Below are positions 36,261-48,749 of a DNA stretch of 64,000 nt, in pieces. Origin of the DNA: Trachelipus rathkii (lineage: Eukaryota > Arthropoda > Malacostraca > Isopoda > Trachelipodidae); contig JABUQX010021177.1 in NCBI GenBank assembly GCA_015478945.1, positions 1 to 64,000 on the forward strand, given 5' to 3'. The number at the start of each line of letters is the position of its first letter. The first letter of the stretch is position 1. The position numbers and the translations under genes were made by a program. Under the pieces are notes generated by a model, which ran no database searches, had not been told where the DNA came from, and saw nothing but the letters and a program-made list of their open reading frames with translations.

Positions 36261-36559
36261 ATACCTCAGCCTCTATGAAGAGCCACAATCCATAGCTCAA
36301 AAACTACAACAGCTATCCGGAGGAATACTTGCTGGATACTGCTATTACACTATATTTTTATTGTGATAAATGTAATAAAAAAAAAAAAAAACTATTGTTA
36401 AATTCCGTTAATAGTAATATGTCATGCAACGCTGATGTTAGATGGGACGATTTTTTGATACGCTACTCTCGTTAAATTTAAATAGACTTCCTAGTAAATA
36501 TTTGTGATTTTGTTTTTTTTTTAACAACTAAAGGAATCCCAAGGGGTACTTAGTAGTCA

Positions 36560-36785
36560 TATGACCGCACCGATTGAGGAGTCCCCGGGGTCTCTCGGCC
36601 TTCGGGAACGACAGGTGGTAGGACTATTTTCCCCCTCCGGGGAGGGTCTCCCGGAACCCCTCTTTGGTATTTTGGCGTGTACGTGCGCTGTTGGGGTTCC
36701 TCCGCCCCCTCTCTCCCTACGGGTATGGAAATAACGTCCCCTGGGTTCCCCGTTCAGCACGTTCGTCTCGAGCCCCTATCAATTT
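36560..36785. repeat. GC-rich block, paired with 46,970-47,195
   Basis: This is a sudden GC-rich segment in AT-rich surroundings. It shares GGGAGGGTCTCCCGGAACCCC-like text with the reverse complement of 46,970-47,195, along with GGGTATGG and CTCCC blocks. Open frames exist on both strands (36,760-36,557 and 36,677-36,883), but the mirror's frame (47,207-46,962) encodes different residues, so a protein is unlikely. It could be a GC-rich promoter or repeat fragment. Confidence 0.55.
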
Positions 36786-37059
36786 GCCGTGTAATACTTA
36801 CAATATATATATTAATCGTTATAACATTGTGTTATTCTCCTAATGCGAATTTCTGCCCCAAAAGAAAAAACAGTAAGGGATAGGTGCCGCCAATTTTTAT
36901 ATTTTAGTGTTTTTTTTTTTAACACAGAGTCCCATTTTCCCAATCAAAATTTTACAAGGATTCCAAAATTGTATTCCCTTTCGCCTGTAACTTATTCTGT
37001 AGTTTTTAGATAGACAGTGGATTGTGCTTCTTCCTACGAGGCTGTGCCATATTATAATT

Positions 37060-37160
37060 TATATATATATTATATCGAATATATACTAATATATATATAT
37101 ATATATGATATTTATATATATATATATATATTATATATTACTATATATATATATATAGAC
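37060..37160. repeat. (TA)n tract
   Basis: A TA array lies inside the left arm of inverted repeat 2, matching about 46,860-46,930. Confidence 0.85.
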
Positions 37161-40060
37161 AGTGAAATACTTAAGAAATTAAAGCTCAATCTAATAACTG
37201 TTGGTTCACTGACTATCGTAATATATGGTTATACCCTTTTAAAAACCTATATGAGGCTTGATCAAGCCCTTTCGTTATGTTACATAGAATACATGTAATT
37301 AAACAGGGGGCAATTCAAACAAACTGCTGGTTGGCAATTTCCTATAAATACTAATTATGAAAAAAAAAATATTTGTAAGAGAAACTATATCTTTCGAAGC
37401 AATACCAATGTGTTAACTATACAATATAAACATTAATAAATTTTTCATCCTATTTTCGGTAATTTCACAATTCTTTTGACTCTTTCTATCAAACATTCTT
37501 ATTTAGCTATTCTATAACACTAAATGTTGCAGCAATGCTAACAGTATGAAATATTTTCTCCACCAAATTTGAACATACCACATTAAATACAATTTATTCT
37601 TTATCATTTTAATAATTTTCAGTATAAAATTGGGAAAAACCCAATAAAAATTACTTGCAACCTCACCGGAAACAACAGTAAATAAAATTTCGATTTATGC
37701 ACCTCCAAATTTTATATCAGTAGATATTTGAATAGGTTCCCGAATAATACTCTGAATATAAGTTCCATCTCCAAAATGCTTATTATTATATATTAAATAT
37801 ATATATTAATATATAAAATATTAAATATATTATAGATATTATATGTTATCTGATAATATATAATTTAAATATATATATTATATATATTATATTATATTAG
37901 TATATATTTCTATGAAGAGTAAACAGTTATATTTAAACTCTTCTCTTGTGGTATCTTTGCGATCATAAAGTCGATACATACAGGTAATATTATTATCGAA
38001 AATCGATTTTTTTTTTAAATTTGTTTAATTCGATCTATTAGGCGTTCAGTAAGAATAACTTAAAGTTTAACCCATATAGTAAAGTATGTTATATCCATGT
38101 TTATTTGTAGTAGTTAGTATAGTTATTATATGATATTCGTTGTGTAGCACTGATTCGAATAATTAGTTATTCGTGTTAAGATTATAATATAAATATATAT
38201 TGTATATATATATATATTGATTTATAATATTATTATATATATGTATATATAAGTACTTGTGGGTTGTGTGTGTGGGGGGGGGGGGGGTTTCAGGGAGTGC
38301 TTTTGTGTGAGTCCTAATTCTATGATCAAATTTAAATTTTAAATTAATAAGCGGAGTTTCCAAATTCTGTAGGAATTCCGCAAATCTGAAACCTGCATAA
38401 AAAATATTGAGGGGACTTTAGCTGACCCGTCACCTGGTAGTGGTGGTTGGGCGGTTCTGCCTTTGCTGTGGCGTCAGTGGGGTACGCGTTGGAATCGGTC
38501 GTCCCTGGCGAACTCCTGACGGGTAGACGCGCATAGTGCGCAAGGCATACGTATCCAAGGTGGTTCTTAGTTGCGTTATTCGTCGATCCAAGTTTACCTG
38601 CGCATTTTTGACAGGAGGGTATTGGTCTTATGTGATGGAGCTGGGGGGCTGTCGGCCGCACCGTGCGTCCGGGAGCCTTGGGGTCTCTGTATGTGTGACT
38701 ATGTTTTCGGTTATAATTAATATCGTATTTAAGTAAAGGCTTTTGTTACTTGGTAGCAATCCTGTCAGAAGACCGATCGTGCTAGGGGTGTGAGTCATGG
38801 ATGAATTATGTTCCTGCTTAATTCCTTTAAAGGCTAAATAATAACAATAGTATTTTGGGTCCATCATAGTTTATGAGAAGAGACTTTTAAATTACAGGGC
38901 GTCACCACAGGGCTAACGATTATATATAGTGATTATTTTTTGTTACTGTTCGTAATATTGCCCTCCGCCCATTTCCCGTATCTTATGGATATGGAACTTA
39001 TCTACTCAGATTCATTCCAACAGAGTTATCCGGATTACAGTTACGGGAAAGGAAGTAATAATCAAAGTCAACTATTCAAGAAATAATTTTATGAATTTTC
39101 TATGGGCTATGTTATATTTACCTGGTTATTCTTTGTACCTATATTTAACGGGCATTACGCGTTATTGGGAATCGACCAATATCGTATTATAGGTATGTAT
39201 AAAATTTATACTATTGCATATGATTTATTATAGTTATATAATAATATATATGATATTATAATATATATATTATATAATGGTTATTTAAAACAAATTTAGT
39301 ATCATAATTATGAGTTATACGTATATGTATATATATTTATGATAATACGTATATATTTGTATATTATTTATTTATTATATATTAATTTAGGACTCATTCG
39401 CTTACAGTATTCCTATCGTTGAATATGTTATTGTTTATTTTGTCTATATTTGTTTCTGTTGTTGTTTTTTTTTTAAAGTATTGTTGCTAGCTATACTATG
39501 ATCTAATTTAAATTTAGGAGGTCTCATAAACAACCTATTACATTTTGATTTCAAAAGGGTTGTTCGAAAATATTGTTAAGGATTATTGTTTGTACGTAAC
39601 CAACATTCCCAAAACTTCATTATTTCAAGTATAAATTTAAAAAATGAATATCATTTCGAAAAGTAAAGACTTCTGCTTACACCGGAAAAAACCATATTAC
39701 ATATTTGAATATCTAGCGTCTTGCTACTAAACAAACGCTTTATAGCAAGAATAAATTTTTTTAACGAAAAGAACTCACAAAAAAAAATTTCAAACAATAA
39801 AGCATTGTTTTTTTTTCTGTGTTTCATGTGGGGGGGGACGAAATTAGAATGAAATATCCCATGCGAAACAGTTTACGTAACACTATTACCGAGACCGCTT
39901 CAATTAATAGTGACCAATTACTGGCGTAGTTGCGAAGTCGAAGCCGATCTTATGTAGTCGATTTAAGTCGTATTTCAAATCACTATCATGAATAAAGTAT
40001 AAAAGCTAAAATATAAATACAATCTTGGAATCTGAATAGAATAATTAATAAGAAGGCGAC
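37161..40060. other. AT-rich DNA with no recognised gene
   Basis: This stretch contains a TA-rich tract at 37,790-37,905 and a run of 14 G at 38,274-38,287. A moderately GC-rich patch (38,400-38,700) has 66-105 residue open frames on both strands, none with a family signature. Otherwise it is AT-rich sequence with homopolymer runs and nothing else I can name. Confidence 0.5.
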
Positions 40061-41880
40061 GAGTCGGGTGATGGGATGGCGTATGTCCACACACAAGGAT
40101 GCATCAGTCGCATATACGAGGATTAGGCTTGACCCGATTTGGGGCTCGAGCCTCTGTCGACTTTCTGCGGGGACAGAGGTGGGGGCGGGGTGAAACGTTT
40201 TCTCTGAGTCGCGCTGTATAGTATGTGGTTGAAGTTTGTGAGGACCATGAGTGTATATACGGCTGAGCGTTGAGCAGGGGGTGAGCGGAGCTGAAAAATA
40301 CAAACTTCCCGTCATGCGGCTGACAAAGTGCAGTTGGTGGAATCATCACGAGCTGGCTATCACCCATATCATATGATCGGAGATGTCCGCTAGCGTACAT
40401 ACCTGTAATCATCGGACACGGGAGAGGAGGACGCGGTCAGGGGTTCCGTCGAGAACCCTCCTGCGAAGCTCGGCTACCCGGGAGGGGGAGAATATAGTCC
40501 CTAAGTATGCCTCCTGATCGGATCCCTTCGCAATACGAGATATGGCTTATGGTTTGGTTTTTGTCTGAGCCGAAAATGAGGCCGAGAGACCCCCGACTCG
40601 CGTCTGCCATCGGTTCTTCGTTGTTGTTTACCTGTGGGGTATTCTTTAGTGTAAATCTGGGTAACAATAAAGTAAAAAAAAAGAAATTTTAAACTGCTAA
40701 AAGTCGGGGAGAACGTAACTGCTCCTATATAAACGGATCGCGTATTATTTTGAGATACATTCACGGATTCATGGAAAGGTGTGAAATCAATGTCAGACGT
40801 GAGTGTTCCGTCCTTCCGCAAGTTCAAATACTTAGCACGACAGCCGTGGGCTGCGCTGCGCGTGGTAAATTGATGACTTGGTTGGGAGTCTTTATGTACT
40901 AGAGATTATAGTAATATAGTTTTGATATGAAAAAAAATAAAAAAGTAAAAAAAAAAAAAAAAAATCAAAACAAGTGTAGGTGAGGTCCTTAAAAAAACAT
41001 ACCAGGTCCTATATATATAGGTATATACTATGTAGGATTCTAAAAATATTATTAGTGAGTATAGTATATATATTTAATATAAGTTTTAGGGTGAGCTTAG
41101 TATATTATTGTTTATAGTGAAGCTCGTAGTGTACTTAATTATAGGTATTAGTTAGTTTATATATTTATTTATATCGTTGAGGTGGGTCACCTCGCTCTCG
41201 TTAAATGGTACGGGTGCAGGCTAGTACTCGCGTCGCTGATCATCTGATGTATAGACCTCCGCCCACCTTCGAGAAAGAGGTATTGGTCCGTCGCGTATGG
41301 CGTCTCCTTCCGCACCTTGATTCTAGTGACCAATTCTACAGACGCTTCTCGCTAGGTCGAGCTTCGCAAAAGTAAGTCCGCGCACCGCTAGAACTGTGTC
41401 TCGATGCCTGTAGTGTATCTGCCGCCGACTTTACGCTTTCTGTCACTTGTAGTCGATTTTAAATGCGGGGGGTCAGTCTGGGCATGGCACAGATTCGAAC
41501 TCTGTGTTTCCATTGACTTTATTGCGTACACTTAATAACCTACGCATAGATAATAACACGTATCAAGCGGAGTTGGATTTCTCACGCGAGACACAGACGG
41601 CCTTCTAGATATAACCGATCAGGCGTCTCACATATTAATTACGCGCATCGACGCTAGATAAATGGGCGTGGTGATCTTAAGGACGTCTGTGATCAACATA
41701 AAGTTGCAGAGACAAGTTCTACTGATAACGTTCGAGTAGAAGACTTTGATATTGTAACACTATGGAGGCCGGTCGGCCAATTCCCGGCTGTTACAAGATG
41801 AGAAGGGGACTACGTAAAACTCGTTGAAGTTATCGATGTTCGGATTTGTATAATTTAAGATCGAAGAGAAAGAGGCTGGT
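40061..41880. other. Mixed-composition DNA near the centre of inverted repeat 2, no recognised gene
   Basis: GC-richer segments lie at 40,070-40,640 and 41,180-41,830, separated by T/A-rich DNA with an 18-A run at 40,947-40,964. Overlapping open frames on the minus strand (40,412-39,986 and 40,827-40,437) show no recognisable motif. The 41,180-41,830 segment looks like random-composition sequence and has no clear partner in the other arm. Confidence 0.4.
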
Positions 41881-41899
41881 CTGTGAGTAATATGTTTTA

Positions 41900-43690
41900 T
41901 GGTATGGGAGGGGGGGGGTATCGTTCAATTATTTGTATTTTAGTGATTATGTATTTTTATTTTTACTTTCTTGTTTTATTTATGTCCTGCTGGGCTTTTC
42001 ACGCCAGAAGCCTGAGCGGTCGGATCTTGTGCGTCTAAAAGCTTGTTTTTTCCTGCCTCAATTTTGTTTTGTGCGTGTTTGTCTTTTCCCTAGAAGACGA
42101 TTTCAATAATTTACTTTTTCAAATAAATTAGAGTCTCTGCTCTGGTTGTTTTAATGGCTGTGACTTTTAAAAAGCATTTTATATGCGCTACAACTTTTAT
42201 ATCTGACAATATTTGCTGTCTGTCTGCTGTGTTTGTTGGAAGGTTTTGTGTTTCATATTGAAGTCTGTTACATTCGTTTTTTTGTTGTGCAGGTGTATCT
42301 TCTGTTATGTATTGTTTTTTATTTTCTGTAATTCTTCGTCCCCTGGTGTTGTATTTTTGTCCGTGGTTTTTCTGTTTTGGTTGTGTTTGGTGTTTTGAGT
42401 TTTTCTATGTTGCTTCTCTTGTTTGATTGTAGATGTTCAGGTATGTCACAATCCGGCAGGTAATGGACGTGTTTTGCATGTATTCCTTGGCTTTTTTATT
42501 TTGTTTGTTGAGTCGTATGTGTTGAGTGTTAGTGGTACTTGTTGTTTTCTGTATATTTTACGCTGGTGGGATTTATCTTTAATGTTTTGTTAATGTTGTT
42601 GTTCTCGAATTTCTTTTTGCGCTTGGATTGCTTTGAAATAAAGGGGAATTGATGTGCTTTGTTGGTGTCGTGTGGTGAGGAGGAGTGCTGTTGGTGATTG
42701 TTCCGTTCTCTGCGGTCCATGTCTAATTTAATGTCTCACATAAATAATTCTGCCTCCCTGTTCTGCAATATTTTTGAACCACCGTCACGACATATTAGAA
42801 GGTCTACTTTTTCATTATTCACTAGACTTTAGTAGTAATCAATTTCCATTAGCACTACTCATGACTTTCTTGCTGAGTCCGACTTAGCTAATATATATTA
42901 TTATATAGTATTACTTATATATAAATATTAAACATATAATATAGCAGCGAATCTGATTTAGCACTTAGAGCGATGCTGGCTCAGGTAGATCGAGGCTTTC
43001 TGCTTCTCTCAGTGGCTCAAAACTAGACCTTTCTATTTATGGTACAATGGAGTGGTTCTCCATATCAATGGAGCAAGAATTTATATATAATTTATTCGGG
43101 ATGAGCAGCTTATACCCAGCCTTTCCTCCTGCCTCAATCTTAGGATCATTTCTTTCGCCGCGCTTTGTGAAATTTACTTTTTATTTTTTTAGTTATATCT
43201 TGTTCATTAACTAATAACCTTACCTCTATTATTGGCTGTTGTAAGCGAAATTAGTGTGGGATATTATGAGTGCAAAAGACTGCCTTAAACTGCTTCTTAA
43301 TTTTGGGAGCAGCTCTCTTTTGAAGGTAATATGGTATTCTTTTTAGTCCATATAATATGACTTGGCAGAGTGAAATCTTGATGGTTTGTATTATCTTACA
43401 TTCATTTTTATCATATAATTAAATTATAGTTAAATTTATTTTTTTTTGGTTTAATTATTTGTATAAAGTTTTATTGATGGAATTCGTAATCCGCACGTTA
43501 CTTTATGCTTGATAGTAACTTGACGGAGACTGTGCGGACTTGCCGATATATAGAGGAGGTTTTGATGTCTGTGAATACGGTTGCGGATGAGCAGTCTAGA
43601 GCGACTACTTTTCTCGGTAATAGGGTTGAGATGTTAGCGTATGTCGAGCTACCCTTTATATTTGAAGCGGTTATGACCCACGCTCTGATT
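41900..43690. other. T/G-rich DNA, no recognised gene
   Basis: The strand composition is strongly skewed to T and G from 41,930 to 42,720, giving hydrophobic plus-strand frames (42,213-42,398) and polar minus-strand frames (42,720-42,529) that are composition effects. 43,505-43,717 is open for 70 residues without a known motif. Weak pairing with 40,640-40,900 is visible. Confidence 0.4.
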
Positions 43691-43699
43691 AATCATAAG

Positions 43700-43808
43700 T
43701 ATATATATTATAATTAAAATATTATATTTATAATAATCTAATATTATATTATACTTATATATATTATATATATATTATTAATATATATATATATTATTAA
43801 CTATATGT

Positions 43809-43839
<31 letters not shown>

Positions 43840-46800
43840 ATATGACCTGTTATGTTTTTAGACTCACTTGAAGTTTTGTTTTTTTATTTTTATTTTTATT
43901 TTTTTTTTTATATAATATTCACCGTATTAATATTATTTGATTTCTAATGTTTTCTCTTTAATAAATGTGAAAAACGTACTGGATTCTAAAAAATATATAT
44001 GAACTCGTACTTTTCGTATACACGTCAGTTAATTATTTTATTTTTTTTATTTAATACTTAATAAGGATTAATAATCGAAATAACAGGTGTAAAGAATATT
44101 GGTATACATATAAAGACGGATAGTAAAACGTCCTTACCGGGACGATCAGTAGGTTAAGATATATATTTCACCCTTCCGGGAGTCTTCACTGTGAACCTTT
44201 ACGCTCTTGGTATATTGGATTCGCGGGTTTACTCATTCTAGGCCTATCTTTCACCCATAGAGGTAGGAAAAGTTTATTCTATTACTCAACATCCTCTGTT
44301 CTCTTCTTAGAAACCACTTTCAGATAGATAGTAGCCCCCTAATTATTTTTATTTTAAATATATTTTTTTTCTATATATATATTAATTTCTATTTTACTAT
44401 ATTTCGAAATATAAGTTTTAAACCTTTAGCGATCTACGTTCTGATCAATAGACTTATATGTTACATTGGTTCCCCTTCTACAGAACTTATCTATCTTTTT
44501 TGTTTAATTTATCTACAATGTATTATTATCCAGCAGAATTATATTCATTTATTATAGAAAAAAATAGAAAAAGATATTACTCTCGAGAATATTTATATTA
44601 ATGGAGCTATGTATATTCATAAAATTTTCAAACATTATAAACCCAATCACTAAGAAAACGTTTTGCCTACTTTGTGGGAAGCCCAATATTTGATATTTGT
44701 CTTTGCGAAATTATCTAAGAAGATATCATAGTTTGAGTAATCTTTATATATTTTTTAAAATTTATTTGGGAACAAAATTCCTTAAATAACCATTAAATAT
44801 ATACTTTTGAATCATGTAAATTACCACTGAAATTCATTATAGTAAAATAACTCAATATGTAAAAAAAAAACCTATATACAAAAATAAAAAAATGACGGAA
44901 TCATATAATTTTGCAGGCTTATAATAATAATAATATATATTTTAATATTAATATAATATATAATATATATATATATATAATATATATATATAATTTGATA
45001 TAATATATAATTTCGATTCTAACATTTAATTAGTTTAAGTACATTATAATTTATCTAGAATATATAATATTTAAGATATAAAAACCTTTATAAAGTATAT
45101 ATACTAGTATATGTATAATATATCGTACTTTATGATAATCCATTATATTGGGGGGATGCTTTATACTCGAGTATTTCGTGAAAACCGTTAACTTATGGTG
45201 ACATATTTTGATACTTTAGGTAGAGGGTGAGGCTATGGCCTCTACCTATTTATCGGGACTTTGTCCTGGTGTGTTACATCATAGAATATTAATTTATAAC
45301 TTTTTATGATATGCCTATTGCCTATTGTTATAATTTGTCCTATACTGCTTGCGTAACAATAAGTTCATAATCTCCATAAATAATCTATATTATATATTAG
45401 AGTTATATTCGATGGAGTGAATAAATGTCCTCATACACCGAATTGGAAACTCCGTTTTAATTTAAACATTTAGATTGTCTATATTTGGTCTAAAAAATTC
45501 GATAGTTATAACACCACCCATGCTCACACATCTTAACCATTATATTTATTAATATTTATATATTCTATCGAGTTACCTATCTTATAGGCTGGATTATTGA
45601 GATTTAATTATTTTGAAGTTATTTAATTTATTAAAAAACAATAAGTCGTAGGACTAAAGTATAAAAAATTCCATTATGTTAAGAAACTATTTAAAATAAA
45701 AATTAAATATTATTATCTATTCTTTATCATTGTTGAACATTTTGTCTAATATTCTTGAAATATATAAACATACTTTTAATATTATTATTTCATAAAATGG
45801 GGTGGCGGTTAAACACTTATAAGAGGGATTGAATCGGCCTCTTTTTTGGATCTTCGCAAACAGTCTGATACCCACCGGGAGGTGGCTTCATGCGTTTTCT
45901 ATTCTGCTTGAGCTGGAATACACGATCCACATAAATATATTCATGAAATAAGTTCTATTTCTATACTCGATTATTATTATATTTCTAACACTACCCTATA
46001 TCTCAACAGTCTCAAACACCTAATTTCTGAAGTTTGTCTTAATCCATATCAATTAGTGAAAACATAAGCGGACAAAAAGAGCGGAAAGTAGCCCCCTCTC
46101 TGATGATGAACTTTATATTCCATATGCGTATTATGGAAACTTTCAATTATGTAATATTTTGAGTGTCAATAATTTATTTTTATCCTGGGATCGTGAAATA
46201 TCCATCTAATTCATTATCTACTGAAAAATTGAAGGGTTTATCCAATTTATGGGAGTATCGATAACTTTGCTATTGGGTCGGCACTTTTGATAAAATTAAC
46301 TATAGGTAAATTAAAGACGTTAATAACTAAAATAGGAAATTTTAAATTATTGGTAAGTAAAAAAATTGTAATATATATAGGTTTCTCTTTAAATTTTTTT
46401 TTAAAATTATTAAATCCTATACTGATTACTTTATAATTATGTACTCTTTGTACCTATATCGAAGTTATAAAGTATTTATATATTGAATGCCCAAATACGG
46501 ATTTTAATTATTATTTTACTATACTAATATAATTAATAGTATAAATATTATATCTATTATATTAATATATAATATTATATTTATATTATTTAATATCATA
46601 TAATATAATCTTACTTTTATTTATATAAGTTTTGATATTCTGGGCTATTACCTCTCATTATCAGTCCTCAATCTATCCTAACTAATAACTAAAAACTCTC
46701 TTTCTAATATTACTCTAACTAATTGAAATGGTAACTTGAAATTGTTTTCATCAATAGTTAAGTTAACATTTTGTGAAAAAAATATTTAAGTATAGGGAAT

Positions 46801-46960
46801 ATCAATACTTTTTATAAATACAAGTGGAAAAAGTTTTTGATACACAGTATATTAAAGCTTATATTATTATTTAATATATAATTATTATATATATTATAAT
46901 TATCATATATATATATATATATATATAGATTATAAAATATACGGCGGGGAACATAGTATA
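43700..46960. other. AT-rich DNA with short TA tracts, no recognised gene
   Basis: TA tracts lie at 43,700-43,845, 44,930-45,000, 46,500-46,620 and 46,860-46,930, with low-complexity AT-rich sequence between. No frame longer than chance and no recognisable repeat family was found. Confidence 0.5.
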
Positions 46961-46969
46961 TCTATATTT

Positions 46970-47195
46970 TTGTAAAGTTATACCGCAATGTTAGGGGGGC
47001 TCTGGAGGGGAGGGAGGACAAGGGGATTTCACATACTTCAGTAGGGAAGGGGCGAGGACCCGGCCATACCATACCCAGGCGGGGGTTCCGGAGACCCTCC
47101 CGAGGAGTGGAATGAGAATAGTCACCCGTATTCCGCCGAGAAGCCACCGACCCTGCCATCGGGGTAATCTGGGTTCTTTTACAACAAACCATTTC
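46970..47195. repeat. GC-rich block, paired with 36,560-36,785
   Basis: This is the inverted, diverged copy of the GC-rich segment in the other arm. An 81-residue minus-strand frame (47,207-46,962) crosses it but is not shared with its partner. Confidence 0.55.
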
Positions 47196-47199
47196 TACG

Positions 47200-48020
47200 T
47201 AAATCATTTTTATTTCAAATCGTACAAGACGGTTAATAAGTTCTAAATATAGGCTTTTCTAACTCATATATTTTATTAAAATAACAAAGTTTTTTTTTTT
47301 TTACTTTTCGCCTAAAGACATCCTCAGCATTTCCTTTTCCGTATTGTTGTAAGTTTTTTGGGGGAATTATGTATGTGCTTCATAATGCAGCTAATTATTT
47401 ATATTATATATACTAGATAATAATACAATAGGAAAGCCATTTTTAACTATTCGATTATGTTATTTATTTCTCGATACATAAGGTAATTTATGTGTATACG
47501 TCTCAATGGTGATCATGTATTATATATACATATTTATTCAAATTATATAATAACTTTATATTGTGTAATAAGAATTGTATATTACATGCTAGACTTTATC
47601 ATGTAATGCGAATAATTATATTTTCGATATGCATTTGGAAATTCTGACGGATTTAAAGAACTTTATGTTTTACACATATTTACTTATTCTTATTCCTGGA
47701 GACGGATAACTTACTAACGATATTGACTGTATGAATTTATAAATTATTTTTCAGATACTAAGTTTATAATATTTCTTAATGTTTTCAAAATTAATTTCAT
47801 ACTAAGAAATCGTAAGTGTCATTCCCGTCTATTGCACTACATATATAGTATTCACACTACTTTATATGGGCCAATGAATTGCTAAAGCAAAGTGCCTCTC
47901 ATATATTTAATAATATATATATATATATATATTATATTAATATTAATATATAAATATATATAAATTTAATATATATACTATATATATATATATATATATA
48001 TTAATATACGTACTACTATC
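47200..48020. other. AT-rich DNA and TA tract, no gene
   Basis: Nothing is recognisable apart from a TA tract at 47,905-48,020 leading into the (GA)n array. Confidence 0.5.
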
Positions 48021-48027
48021 ATATATA

Positions 48028-48106
48028 AGAAGAGAGAGAGAGAAGAGGAGAGAGAGAGAGAGAAGAGCGGAGAGATGAGAGCAGAGAGAGGAGAGCGAGA
48101 GATAGG
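48028..48106. repeat. (GA)n microsatellite
   Basis: This is an interrupted GA array pairing with (CT)n at 35,663-35,750. Confidence 0.95.
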
Positions 48107-48451
48107 AATACATTAAATTTGTGTTTTTCTGATAGAGCTCGTCATAGGATTACTTCTGATATGCGTTCATAAACTGATATAAATACATTACGCAGCTTCC
48201 ATAACAACTTTAATATTCATGAAATATAAATCTTTAAAAGAAATAAAATGCATGGTCTGAAATTAATGTAGAAAGAAAAAAGGCCAAAAACTTTTTTTAC
48301 TATAAAAGACTTTTGCGACACTTTCAAGGCAACCAGTCTTCAATACCCATCTTTGTTTCTGTAATCTGGAAAATAAAACATCCAACATACATACAATGGT
48401 AGGTTACTTCATTTCATTTTCGTTTTTTAAATGTTTGCAAGAGAACTTTTC

Positions 48452-48612
48452 AACACAAACACACACACGACACTCACACACACACACACACACACCGCAC
48501 ACACACACACACAACACCGACACACACACAGGACATATATATTTTTTATATATATATATATATATAATATAATTATATATATATATATCTATATATATAT
48601 ATATATATATCT
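48452..48612. repeat. (CA)n then (TA)n microsatellite
   Basis: A CA array at 48,452-48,531 is followed by TA repeats to 48,612. The CA part pairs with (TG)n at 35,228-35,280. The Thr/His-rich frame across it is an artefact of the repeat. Confidence 0.95.
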
Positions 48613-48749
48613 ATATGGTAAAAGTTACTTAACGGCTTACTAGGTTATAGTGCAAATTAGCATAGGTAGTCTTATATTCAAACGAAGTTTCAAATAGGAA
48701 TGATAAAAACGAATATTCTAGAGTCCTGTTACTAAGAAGTGTTTTACGA

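Larger units (their letters stand above)
34970..41880. repeat. Left arm of inverted repeat 2
   Basis: By eye this is the reverse complement of about 41,900-48,750, with paired positions summing to about 83,750. Clear anchor pairs are 35,040-35,110 with 48,600-48,680, the (TG)n at 35,228 with (CA)n at 48,452, 35,570-35,680 with 48,105-48,170, (CT)n with (GA)n, 36,590-36,770 with 46,970-47,160, and 37,720-37,770 with 46,100-46,150. Identity looks far lower than in inverted repeat 1, with frequent indels, and toward the centre the pairing is only suggestive. Confidence 0.75.

Noticed and set aside
36557..36760. Arg/Gly/Pro-rich minus-strand frame as a gene or exon
   Set aside because: It is a GC-rich composition effect. 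The partner block at 46,962-47,207 encodes different residues and no splice context is convincing.
38274..38287. G14 run as a G-quadruplex
   Set aside because: It is a single homopolymer run next to TG repeats in noisy sequence. Its length is unreliable and there is no set of four spaced G-tracts.
42213..42398. Hydrophobic, Cys/Phe-rich frame as a membrane protein
   Set aside because: The whole 41,930-42,720 stretch is T/G-skewed, which yields hydrophobic codons in any frame. There are no conserved motifs.
48431..48643. Thr/His-rich frame
   Set aside because: It translates the (CA)n and (TA)n microsatellites.
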